NCBI RefSeq assembly: GCF_000687475.1
Contig: NC_057318.1
Coordinates: 4,836,001 to 4,900,000, forward strand
Direction: 5' to 3'
Source: Ustilaginoidea virens
Taxonomy: Eukaryota > Ascomycota > Sordariomycetes > Hypocreales > Clavicipitaceae
Length of the DNA: 64,000 nucleotides
A program made the position numbers and the translations under genes. This document shows positions 23,298 to 34,969 of the stretch, in pieces; the first letter of the stretch is position 1; every line of letters starts with the position of its first letter. The notes under the pieces are model-generated. The model ran no database searches, had not been told where the DNA came from, and saw nothing but the letters and a program-made list of their open reading frames with translations.

Positions 23298-24971
23298 TCA
23301 GTCTTCGATGAACTCAATCATTACCGTGCCTTGCTTCAGTCCGCTGTCCTCGATGCTGCTGTCCAGCTTCTCCATCAGGTCCTGCCCTTGCGGCATCTTC
23401 TTCAGCTCAAACTCGATACCGGCCTTGCCCTCCAACGGCTCGGCTTTGAGCCACTCGTAAATCCGCCGCACGGGATCTCGCAGGTGGAAGCGCCGAATCA
23501 CGCGCCCCGTGGCATGCCTGAACTGTATCCTGGTGGTTGTCGCGGGGTCGTTTTCCGGCTCCACATGCCGTCTGCCGCTCGAAATCAGGGCAAAGCCGCC
23601 GCTTTCCTCGGGCGCCCCTTCGCGCTGCTTGCCTTTGGCTTCCTGAGCGCTTCCACCGGCTCCCGGGGACTTTGTGAGGGCGTCCGGATCGTGAATGTTT
23701 GCCGCCGACGCCGATCCGCTGCTCTCGCCGCCCGCCAGGCTGTTTTGCAGCGCCATTTCCAGCATCTCTTCCTCGGTCATCCTGTTTACGTCCACTACCG
23801 GCGGCTTCTTCGCTGTGGCTTTGGCAACAGGGTTCTTGCTGTTGGCAGCGAGGCTGTACCTGTCGAGAAACTCGGCCAGCTCGGCGTGGAAGTCGGCGGC
23901 GCTTGGGAACGGTCTGCCGGTCCACACCTTGACCTGCTCCCCCGTTCGAGGGTCGACGATGGACACGTGCGGGTAGTTGTCGGGGTTCTCATGCGTCTGG
24001 CTGGGCAAGTAGAATGTGACGTATTCCTCAGAGTCAGGATAGTCCTTGTCGTATTGCAAGAAGATGAAGTTTTCCAACACGAGTTCTCGAACGGCGCCGT
24101 CTTTCCAAATATCCCTGTTGAGGGCCTGGCAGTTGAAATCGTTCATGTCTTGAAGGTTAACCAATATCCACTTCTTGTCTTCCTTCCCGAGGGCTCTTGC
24201 CTCATCCCACGGCAAACGGGTCATCAGATCATAGGGTGGCCGGAAGAGATCTTCCAGGCGTCGCGCGTGACTCCCGTTCTCCGCCGCATTCCCCGAACTG
24301 GAAGCGTCTCCCCATATGCGCTGACCAAAAGGTCCTCCTCTTCGAGCTACACGGCAACTCCATTAGCAAGCCCAGCCTTTGCAGACCGCGGCGCTAGCCC
24401 GAGTGTTCGGGGGGCAAAGCGACTTACGGGGAGAGCGCCTTCTGTTTTGAAGCTGTCGCAAAAACAGTGCCTCGTCGTCCGGACCGCCATCCCACGGGGC
24501 AACAAGGGTCTCGGTCGTTCGCGCAATCGGTGCCCTCACTTCCTGTTGCTCCCCTAGGCTCCCTGAACTGCCCTGATACAGCTCCTCCTGCAGTCGCTTT
24601 GCCATCTCTGCATCTTCTTCCTCCTGAGCCACGGCAGCTGCATGCTGGATGGCAACGCGTTCGTCTTCGCCATTGCCGTTGCCATCTTCCTCCACATCTC
24701 CCACCATGTCGTCGTATTCGTCGTCGCTTATATGAATGACCCCGGCGGCATCTTCTCGCCCCACGTTAGGTCGAAGGGTCGACGGAGCCAGATTTGCCGG
24801 TCGGGAGGCAGACGGTACTATTCCAGCACCAACTCCCGAGGCAAGGTCTGGGTTCTCAAAAAACAATCCGACCGCCCGTTCAAAATCTCCATTGGTTATC
24901 TGTAGGAAGCCGCTCGCGACTTCGGGTGTCGCCCCCGTGATGGTGACGAATGTTGAGATGGCCTCATCCAT
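23298..24971 (-). CDS. UBX5: UBA-UAS-UBX protein (Ubx5/UBXN7-type Cdc48 cofactor)
   Basis: Adaptor that links ubiquitylated substrates to the Cdc48/p97 segregase. Exons 24428-24971 and 23298-24346, intron 81 nt (GTAAGT...GTGTAG); the junction gives RRSP-PRRGGPFGQRIWGDASS and a 530-residue product. Domain order: UBA-like fold at residues 1-45 (ISTFVTITGATPEVASGFLQ... AVGLFFENPDL), an acidic linker containing HISDDEYDDM (a possible UIM/SIM-like segment), a coiled EEEDAEMAKRLQEEL helix, the thioredoxin-like UAS domain (about 220-350; KKWILVNLQDMNDFNCQALNRD, ENFIFLQYDKD), and a C-terminal UBX domain (about 445-530; TRIQFRHATGRVIRRFHLRDPVRRIYEWLKAE). The Ubx5 name is by domain order. ECM29, also a proteasome factor, is the next gene upstream on the same strand. 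Confidence 0.9.
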
Positions 24972-25961
24972 CGTCGGCGGAAAAGCGATCTTTTGGGAGG
25001 CCCGGCGATGTTATCTGGCGGGATGAAAAAGCACCTCGTCTGAAGATGCGAACCCCCCTCCCCCCTGGGTGCCCACCCTTGGTTTTGCAGGGAATGAGTC
25101 CGCCCGTTCTGTGCGGTTATCGATCGTCTGGTTTAGCCGCGAAGCTAGATGATGGTGAACTGTTGGTCTGCTCAAGTTCGTTCTTTGAGACTTTTTCGCC
25201 CCTCACCAGTGTAACCGTGAAAGCTGACATATGGTGGCGCTTGCCGCCGACGTTGAGCATTCGCCTACGCAACGTGCTTTGCAGAGTGATGATTTCTTTC
25301 CGCGTTTGCAAAGCTTGCGAGAAATGAAAAGACGAAATGTAAAATGAATGATGGTGTTGCGTACGAGGAAGAAGGCATCACAGCAACGAGCATGCATGGA
25401 AGGGTAGCCCAGCCTAGCCCCACAAGCCTCAGCGTGCGGTGAGGTGCATGGCGGGTACATGCATTCACCAGCAGGACATCAGGCAGGCACCTTACCTTGG
25501 GTACATACCAGGCTGCAGGCTGGGCCAAGGTTTAGCGATGAGCTGGGTCGCTCAGGGCATCATGGAGCATGGAGGCCCCAGGCGAGGCGCCAGGCTAGGC
25601 CCCAGTCACCATGACGCAACCCGTAAAGCATGCTGGTTCCAGTCATCAAGCAGAAGTTGACATTGACATCACCGTAAGTAACCGCATGTACATGTCAACA
25701 CTGGTATTCAAACTTCAATTTGCAACCGTAATTTGCAACCGTGCTTCTCCAAGCCCGACCTCCTGCTGCTGAGAACAATGCCAACACTCTGCAGACTTAT
25801 GCTAGTTGTGTCGCTGGATAATCAAGTCCCATAGTCCCGTTTCCCTTGCGTCTGAATAGAGCTCCCTCTCTTCTGCATCCGGGTCGTATGTATGTAACAA
25901 CCAGACTCGCTCGCTGTTCTTGATCTGTCGGTACATGCAGCACATCGGCATGTTGGCTGTC
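24972..25961. other. Intergenic between UBX5 and ECM29
   Basis: No coding region is supported. It holds the UBX gene promoter and the ECM29 3' flank. Short open frames here have no recognisable content, and no repeat stands out. Confidence 0.5.
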
Positions 25962-28900
25962 TCAACACGGAGAATGCTGCATCTCCTCCCGCACCTTCTT
26001 CCATGCCTTCTGCACATCCGTAGCCCTCTCTTCTCCGAGAGCTCCGCTCACCTCCGCTGCCAAGGTTGCCGGCAAACTCACCTTTCCAAACACGCCTTGG
26101 TTTTTCCCGCTTAGAATTGCGGACAAAGCTTGTGCTCTCTTGAGACGCTGCTGTTCTGTCCCAGTGTCGCTCTTATCAATATCCAAGCTCTTCACGTATG
26201 AGGACAATGCTTCTGAGCCACGGTATGAAGCTGGTTGCCGATCCGTAGGCTTGATGTATTTGGTGGAGTCCTTCATCAGATCCTGCACACAGTCGTACCA
26301 TGTTTCTCGCTTGATCAAGCCGAATCTGGCATTGTTCAGGTACGGCTCGAGCAGAACAACAATCTCTTCAAGCGACATTCTGATATCGGCGGCATCCGAG
26401 CGGCTGTAGCCTCGGGCAATGGCTTCAAAAGCATTCTGAGCCGTCCTCGAGTCAAGGTCTCGTGAACCATCCTCCTTGGCGTCGACGTCCATCTTGCCCT
26501 CTTCTTGGTACTCGTCCAGGTACGGTCTGGTAATGTCGGCGATATCCTTTAGTATATCAACGTCGGGACGAGCTTTGGCAAATTTCCACAAGCATGTGAA
26601 TGCATGCGGTCGATATACTTCGTTATTGCGCTTGGCCTCTCTCAAGGCAATCTTGACCATTTGCGAAGCAACTGCCTCGTCGTTTCTCCAAAGAAGCTCT
26701 GCTCTCTCTACAAATTTGGGGTAGGTAGCAAGCAGGTTCTGCTTCCCAGGAAATGTTTTCAGCGCCAACGCTCTGTCAAGCTCTGACCAAATGACCCTGA
26801 GATTCTTCTCGTCAATGACCCCGCTCGCATCGCTCGCATCGCAAAAATCTGCTGCCATAGCAGCTATTGTGAATGCACCGGTGTGTCGGAGATCCCATTG
26901 TGCAGCCCCCAGGCAGCGTTGAACCAACTCGGCAATTTCCTGGACATATCTCTTCACGGTGCGACTACTGGCCGCGTGCTGATCCCATGCTTCTCGAAAG
27001 GCTTTTGAAGTGTACTCATCAGTATCATGGCTTCCCAGATAGGCAAACGGCAAGAGCAAAGTTTCCTGAGCCGTAAAGTGATCTGGCGAAACCTTGGCCA
27101 CTGCCACCACCACATTCGCAATTTTCTGCCGGCGGTTCTCGTCTTCCGCTTGAAAATACAGACTGATGAACTTGTCGAAGAAGCGCACCCTGGCCGTGTC
27201 AGGAGCCGCCCGGATCATATAGGCTGCTGCTTTGGCATACGCCTGGCTGACTTCGTCGTTCTTGTCCAGTGTTTGCTTTTCTAGGATCTGCAATAGTTTC
27301 CCGGCCACTGGCTGGATATCCTCGCTGTGTCGTGTAGCGAGGGTTGTGATTACCCTGCTGCATCCTATCTTCGTAGGCATTCCGATGGCAGTTTTGATTG
27401 TGGACTCGAATTTGGGAGCGAATTCCACCATTACCTCTTTATCGACGAAGCGAAGGCAATTCTCAATCGCCTCGGAAACCGGGGATCGACTCACCTCTCG
27501 GGATCGAAATCTGTCAATCTCATCTCGGCTTGCCTCTCCTACAAGCTGATACGCATAGTTGATCTGTTCGGGTTCGATTGTGCTCAACAGACCTAGGAGC
27601 TGCGGAACCATATTCGGGATGAAAGGTTTGAGAGCCTTGCCACCGTGTTTGGCAACTTTGACGACCGTCAAAGTTGAAAATACTTTGACATCTCGTACTG
27701 TGCTTTCCACCCCCTTCTCAGAGAGTAAGAATGGGAGTGCTTCTTGCATCATGGCTCTGGCGGCAGAAGCATGGTTGTCCTCTTCTAGCTGCCGGACAAG
27801 CTGGTTCGCGAGGGCCTTGCACAATTTCTCGGCCGCCTCTCGTACGCTACCCTTGACATCGTCCAAGACCTTCAGGGCATTGGTCCAGATTAGTTGATAG
27901 TACTTCTCGAACCTCGAGAACGGTCTGCCTTGTATCAACTCTGAAAGAGCTGCGCAGCTGGCCTCCCTAACTCGCCACTCTTTCCCCAAGATACTCTGCA
28001 GGAGATCCTGGATAATGTCGTCAAAACGAGCTTCAATTGTCGCGTTGGGATCCTTGACCAGCGCTTTCCAGATATCGTCCATGGAACGTTGAACGTTTCG
28101 ATTTGGATCAAATCGGTATCTGTACAGCTTGGGATACAGCTTGGGATCAATTTCCGAATCGGAAAGAATATTGCTGAGTCCAAAGCGACCAAATGCAGAC
28201 CTGGTAGACCAGGTGGCGGCATTGGCAGCGAGAGACATGAACTTGTATACCAAGCGTTGGTCTCCCACTTCGTTGGCCAAGTTCACAATGTCCTTGTATG
28301 AGGTGACCGAATTGCCTTCTCCCGTGGGCAAAGCACCTGGCTCAAACAATTGCGTTTCCTTGTCAACCTTGAGCTGCGTCCCGCTGCCAGTGAAGGCTGA
28401 CACGAGATCCTTGACTAAGGAGCTTCTTAGGTCAGCATCTCCTCGCTCGTAGACCAATGTCAAGCCACGAGAGGCCGTCTCCTGGACGAGCTCATCTCTT
28501 GCACTCAGCAAGCGCATGAAAGCTGCTTGGACCTCCCGCAACCGAGACTGTACCTGTGGGAGATGAGAACCAAATTGTACGATGCAAAACAGCCATATGC
28601 CAGACGCCTTTAACAGAGAAGGTTTCGTTGTTTTGCAGTCTCGCAAAAGCCCTCCCAGAACCTGTTCCGCCAGAGGGCCTCGTGCCCCTGTGAGAATCAT
28701 CGTACTTCGAGCTTCGACGTCCATTCTGAGCCTGACGCTGTTCGACTCCCATCTTGCAATAGTAGCGATGATGGCTTCCCCCACGGTGAACTGAACCTCG
28801 ACGCGCTTGATTTCGTGCAGAGAAAATAAAGCTCTGAGAATGTTTCCGAGCACGCCGGGCAACTGCTCCTCAGTTTGGTCAATGGGCATGGTTTCCTCAA

Positions 28901-31603
28901 GGCCTATAGCAAGGCTCCCCAAGGCGCTTATTGCGGCCTCGTTGGCCTTTTTAGCATCAGATGACAGTTTATCGACGATACTGGCCAGTGAATAAATCCC
29001 CTCTTCAGGCGGTATTGCCATTTTGGCTGCCCACAGCTGAGAGAAAGCTACCAATGCCGTGTTGTACAGAGAAGCCGGGACACCTTCATTCAGCAGAAAT
29101 TGAAAGGGAAACGTGATCTGACTGGGGAATTCTCGGTCATAGTACACCGATCGAGATATAATATGACCAAATGCTAGCAAGGCGCCTTCGGCAGAATCTG
29201 CCCCGTCGCCTACCAGACACTGGGCATTGACGAATCGTGACTCGAGGATCTTAATCCAGTTTCCCACTTCGGCTGCAGAGTTGGCTGGGTGCCCAGCAAG
29301 GATTCCACACGATTTAGCAGCTAATAATCGGATGTCCTTATTGTTTGACTGGAGGAGCGGCAGGAGTTCAGCAGTAGCATCTGTAAAATAGCTCAGCGGA
29401 CCACCCGGACTCCACGTAGCCACCTGCACAAAACACCGCAAGCACTCTTCAACAAAAGCGGGTTTTGCTCCGAGGAAGGCACCACTTAAGCAAGCTTTGA
29501 GGTAAGAAACGATGTACGCGCTGTCAATAGACCGCAGATGTAGCCGAATCTTGTCTCTTGTTTCCACATTTGTCGTTATCTTGGCCTCCAGAATCTGCAT
29601 CCAATCTGGTTTCATGTCCAAATCATCAATAGCAGTAAGAAGCATCATTTGCTTTATATATCGGAGGGCCACTGGAAACGCAGGTAGGTACTGGCCTCGA
29701 AAGTTTCGGAAAACAAGCTTATCTGGAATCACCACACCATGTCCAGTGCCTCCGTCCTCCTGTTGTATTGGTATTCCTGGTTGTATTTCGGAATCGAAAA
29801 ATGTAGTCATCATGTCTTTCCAGTCGGGTAACTGGGGCACGGCATCTGCGTGGGCAAAATAAGTCCAAGGGTCAAGACCCCTTTCACCTTGCTCAACCAC
29901 GTCATTCCGCTCATAGTCTTTCCAGGCAACAGCCAATACGTCGATCCAACGGCCAATGGCATCGTGGAATGGCAGACAATCATTCGCCCACTTGACAACA
30001 GCATGTCGGGTGCTCCGATAGCTTGGAGAGTCGCTGCCGGATCGTGACATCTGAGCAAGAAGCATGGTCTTCAGATTAGTACTGGTCCCACCAATACTGT
30101 TAGGGATGGCAGACTTGAGACTCGAAAGTGCGCCATCAATGCTGACAATGGCGTCGACGGTATTGTCTTCTGACAGCGAGCGAAATAGCCAGGCGGCCAG
30201 CTCAAAACGTTCGTTCGGGGGCATGTCAGCTCTTCGAGCCATGATACCAATGGTTTCGTACGCCTTGGAACGCAAGGCAACTTCATCATTCGAAATATCG
30301 ACTGAATGAGGCCAGCCTTGGGCTGTGACGATGTAGTTCTGCATCTTGGTGATGAGCGAAGCGCCGATGGTAAAATCCGAGCTTGATGGGCCGACCTGCG
30401 CCACCCAGGACAGGAACTGAAAAAGTGCTCTGTAAAGCTTCGTTTGCTCCAAAGTTCTCGCTGGGCGCATGGAAGATGTGTCTTCAGAGCTTCGTGGCAA
30501 GAAATCGAGATCAACAGCGGCCATGATACTGTCTGACATGGTTGTAGCCACAGTTGACTTGGATAATACTGACAAAATGCGAGCACGATAAGGCGCCGGT
30601 AGCTGAGAGTGAGCCAAGAACAAGCGTTGGATGAGGCTCTCATCTTCCAGAGAGACGGTGCTTCGCTTGATAATCTCCTCTGCCGTAGAAGCCACCCTAA
30701 TGTCGGATGCCGAGGCCGCAAAAAGCGCCGGGAGGAACCGTTCTTCGTCCTTGAAGGCCCCGCTTGCCAGCAACGTGATGGCTTTGAACTTGAGCTCTGT
30801 AATACGGGAATAAATCTTGTCGGTTTCAGGAGAGTCGCCGGGAAACAGACGCAGCTCGGTTTGCGAGAGTGCTGGATTCGCCTGAGCCTGGGACGGGTAA
30901 GCCGCCGGAGCTCGCAAGCGCAAGAAGATGCCAAGGGCTGTGGCCAGGTACTGGGCATCAACGTCGTCGGAGAGACCGATCAAATTCCGGAGATTGACAT
31001 CATCCGTACTGCCTCTAGGTGGGATCTGGAAATCTAAGAGTAGTCTGAGTATGATATTAAACAAGGTAGCGGCTCTAGGTTGTCCAGCATCCTGAGCAGA
31101 GCCTGCTAGAGCGATGGGGATGAGGTCTCTTTTGTCATCAAGATCTAATCTGTCTATGCTATGGAGGATAAAAGACAAGTCCAATTGCTTAATCACAACC
31201 GAGTCCACAGACTTGTACTGCTGAAGCAGCGCCTTGACGGGCAGCACGATCCTAGGGCCAGGTTAGTGTCATGGTAGGGTCCAGACTTGATAGATGGTCG
31301 GCTAGGTCACATACTCGGGCGGCTGGATGAAAGTCTTTAGTCGGGCAAGGAACTGGATCACCTATTACCAAGTTGCTTGTTAGTCCGAGCAAGAACACAT
31401 AAGCAGGTATGTGGCCACCGCCTGGGGCGCCATACTCTGGCCCTAACCGAGGCATGCTCACTCGCAGCCTTCAAGATAAACGGTGCCAAGTATCGCTGAA
31501 GAAGTGGATGAAGCTTGTCTTCTCTGTTGGCAACGCCCAAGATTCTGAACTCGACGCTCTCCACTAACTGCAGTTCCCGCTGCTCAGTAGTAGGAGCGGC
31601 CAT
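25962..31603 (-). CDS. ECM29: ECM29, proteasome adaptor/scaffold HEAT-repeat protein
   Basis: Large HEAT-repeat protein that bridges the 19S and 20S parts of the 26S proteasome, stabilises or inhibits faulty particles, and helps remodel proteasomes under stress. Three exons: 31448-31603, 31315-31361 (47 nt), 25962-31251; 1830 residues, the typical length. The N-terminus TEQRELQLVESVEFRILGVANREDKLHPLLQRYLAPFILK is the conserved opening of the family. The long exon is a continuous series of alpha-helical repeats, including KRDLIPIALAG, VIPDKLVFRNFRGQYLPAFPVALRYIKQMMLL and DEYTSKAFREAWDQH. The first donor is uncertain: GTTAGG at 31447 keeps frame and conserved text (SEHAS|VIQFLARLKTFIQPPE), whereas the better-looking GTGAGC at 31461 breaks frame. 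Exon 3 begins GATCGTGCTGCCC; there is no ATG, so it is not a start. Confidence 0.94.
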
Positions 31604-33837
31604 CGCTTCCTCTCTGGGTAGAGATCTGACGGGAAGATGGAATACACAGTCAGTGCCGGAAACGATAGATATGGCCGGAGAAGATGCGAAATGTGCCGAG
31701 AAGCCCTGTAGGCTTTGTTCAGCGCGATGACCAGATCAGGCAACATCGGCATGACGACAAGCTATGTACTCTGGGCAATTAGCCAACGAGACGCGAGGCA
31801 TCAACGGATAATCATGACTAAGCAGACCAGCGGGACAATTTCTTCCACCTCCTAAAGTCCCTTTCTCCGGGCGGGTTTTTCATTCCTGTTTCCTTCTCTT
31901 TCTGAACTCTGGATTTCAGATACACGGTTCGAGGGAAGTGATGTGCTGATTTGTAAGCATTCACTTTTCTCGCCGTTCGAATCTGTGCGGGTGTGAAACC
32001 AAAGAACTCTTTTTTTTTTTTTTCAATTTTTTGGGGCTTTTTGCGCAGCTTACGCTTTCGGGATATGGACCAATCAGAGCACCACTAATCGAACTTATAA
32101 GCCTTGAATATCTTGTAATATTGCATATGCACACCAAGCCGACGAACAACGAAAGGAGAGAAGAGGCCAGAGAAATGGCGAGTCAGTCTGCAGCCTAAAC
32201 GGCGGCATGGAGCCAGGCAATTCAGCTGATATGACTTCAGCCCCGGCGCGCTGTTGAAGATATGTAGCTCGAGGCCCTTGATTGTACATATTATAAGCAC
32301 GGAGTCCGGGCTACGGAGCAAAGCTGAAGGCGCGAAATGGGTTCCGAGGCTGTTGGGCTTTCCGAACGAGAAGGAAAGAACCAGCAGAAAGCCTCCCGAA
32401 AGCCTCCCAAGAGAGGGCATGTTGTTGGGCCGCGTTTCGAAAATGCACAGTCAGTGTTGCGGATAGTGGAGTAGCCAGCTTCCTCCTTAAGTACCTTCCT
32501 ACCTGCAGATTGACGTTTATCTCGCTTGTGCTGTCGATTCGACTTGGCCGCTCTGATTTGGACAACAGCAAATCAACATAGATGGTGCACTGCACAACTC
32601 AGCACTGATAGAGGCGGGAGGATGGCCAGCCCGTTCGCAAGACATATTCACTTCAAGGGCCGATGTACGGATCAACGCCACCAAGCCCGTAGAGAGCACT
32701 CAATTGACCAGACAAGACATCAATGTTGAGAAAGGGTCGGGGCTCTTATCCCACAGTGAGTGGACCAGTGGGCTGCGCCAGGTAACGCGGCTAGCCTGGA
32801 CGAACCAGGACTCCCTCCCGGGGAAACAAGCACCAGATTTCCTGTGGACAAAGGCGTGGGGAAATGAAATCGCATTCTCAGTGGACTTTGGAAGTTTAGC
32901 ATCGTCATTATGGGGCTGCTCCCGGGGGTCCAGCGCCAGGGAAGCGAATTGATCGGCCAGACTGAACGCTTGGAAGTCGGGAGTCGGGAGTCGGGACTTA
33001 AAGAGCCTGAACGAGGTGTTTTGACATATATGTCTCGTCTCATCAAGCTTCCCCTTCAAAATGGGGGAAGTACACAGTAGGTACCTGAGGTATATTCATT
33101 GTATTAGGTGCCTACCTAACTTGGTAGAAATCTAGTATTCCTGCCCGCGAATAGGGAAGGTACCTTGAGTGGCAGCTGCATCCATGATCCAACCCCGACG
33201 AACGGGATCAAATGCCTCTCAGAATCAGATTCCTGGAATTGAATTCGTCCAGGTCGCTCTTCCAGGACGAATCTCTGCAGCTATTTGAATCCTTATTTGC
33301 CCAAGACAACCACTTCGGGGTGCAGTTGAATGGCAAATCCTAAAGCCTGCATGCAGCAGGACTCGGCGGGTAACAGCCACAGGGCACAGCACAATCTCCC
33401 CGCCGGACGACCTGGCTAGTACAAACAATATTGATACGTCTGGTGCCTCCTGATGGAGGCATCGTCATTATCCCGTAACCAAGATGCAAGACGGACGAGG
33501 GAGTGGAGAGCTCAAGTTTGCTTCTTCCCAAGGAAAGCATCGCCCGCCCCTTCTTGTCAGCTTGCCAGCGGAGCAGCCAGTCAGAGGCGAGAACCGTTCT
33601 GGGGCAGATCCTTGCAAGGGTATTTCGGCTTCGAGGCGAGGAAAAGGTACCAACCGACCCCGGGTGCCAACTTCCAAGTAAGGACCGGGAAGCCTGAGAC
33701 ACCACATTAGTTGACTCTTCGCCCTCGCCTTTGCCGCGTTGGCAGTAACAGAGCCCCAAGCACCAGCTGAGAGGTACCGAAGGTAATGAGTCACTTGAGT
33801 ACTCTGGAGTGTATAGACAAAAAAAAACACGCTCCAT

Positions 33838-33950
33838 TAGGTAAGGTACCTACCTCTGGTAGGTACAGAAGGGTTACACGAAGGGTGCTAATCTACTTCG
33901 GGTCAAGCACCCAATCTTCTAGTACCTACCTTAGGTACCTAGGTACCTAT
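33838..33950. repeat. Cluster of AGGTACCT/ACCTACCT palindromic words
   Basis: Several overlapping copies of TAGGTACCTA-type words (GGTAAGGTACCTACCTCTGGTAGG and AGTACCTACCTTAGGTACCT parts). The same word recurs at 3931-3975, 4431-4535, 9392-9436, 18431-18442, 33077-33125, 34525-34545, 42041-42090, 50685-50725 and 59361-59375, always between genes. Confidence 0.8.
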
Positions 33951-34858
33951 TTCCCTACGGAAACCTGCCTGTCCCGTATCGTCAGAAAAGGTCTGTAGTG
34001 GAGCAAAGTTTGTTCTCTGGGGTTACGAGATCGCCGAACCAATTTGTGAAGTCTTTTCTTTTTTTTGTTTGTTAAGAGTGTGTGCTTTGAGAATGATAGC
34101 TGAGACGCCAAAAAGAAACAGCTCGATACAGTCGATTTTACGTGGACGAGTACGGACGGCAATGTTACACCCTGTTTAAGACTTCCAAGACAATGGCAAT
34201 TCGGACCTGGAAGCAACCAAGCGAAACCTCAGGAAGGACGGTTGGCTCCTCCGCTGGACCATGGACCACCAGCTAGCTACTCCGTACATACAGCTGCGGA
34301 GATGGAAACACGACATTCACTGCTCCAAGGAGCGTCCCATTCCAGCATCAGCAAATGCGAGCCATACATCCCTCCCACTCTCCGCAGAAAAATAACTATG
34401 CCGGAATGTGCTGCATGCAAGCAAGCCTCGCTTTGCTAGAGTCGCACAAATCTCATTGCTGTCAAGATTGGCCCTGCGTAACTCGAGGTTTACCAGAGAG
34501 ACTTTGCTGTTGGACTAGGTGCTCACTACCTAGGTACCTCCTAAGGAAGAGGCCGGTGAAACTTGGTTACTTACTGCAGCAACAACGTACATACATAAAC
34601 ATAGCTCCTGGGAACGGGCTTTGAAAGGCTTTCGTCATGTCGTTGCTGCGCTTTATTTTGTCTTGTGACTCGCTCGGAAGTTCGTGCCACCTCCCTTCCC
34701 TTCCCGCCTTGCTTGCTTTACCGTCCTGTTTAGATGATGTCTTGGTCCGCAAGCGAAACTTGACGACGTCCAGTCACGGTCCTGGCTATCCTGACTGTGC
34801 CAACTCCTCGTTCCCTGTCCAGAAACGATGTGATACAGGAAGTCCAACCTCTTCAATG

Positions 34859-34870
34859 CGGAGTACTCCG
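34859..34870. repeat. CGGAGTACTCCG palindrome
   Basis: A 12-nt perfect palindrome; an extended 16-nt form is at 45763-45778. Half-sites (TACGGAGTAC or GTACTCCGTA) are found in many other intergenic positions of the window. Confidence 0.85.
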
Positions 34871-34928
34871 TACTTGGTACATGTGTTGATTGCTTTATTG
34901 GGTTCCGGTGTTTTGCGGGCGTGCTGCA

Positions 34929-34969
34929 CAGTGCATAACCAGTGCATAACCAGTGCATAACCAGTGCAC
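34929..34969 (+). repeat. 11-nt tandem repeat CAGTGCATAAC
   Basis: Three full copies and a partial fourth of an 11-nt unit, just 3' of a CGGAGTACTCCG palindrome. Confidence 0.85.

Noticed and set aside
23016..24557. 513-codon open frame on the + strand
   Set aside because: It is antisense to the UBX gene; no domain is seen, while the - strand protein has UBA, UAS and UBX domains.
31315..31361. ECM29 start at the GTG (31247) of the long exon
   Set aside because: A GTG start is not expected in a fungus; two upstream exons supply the conserved N-terminus and a proper ATG at 31603.
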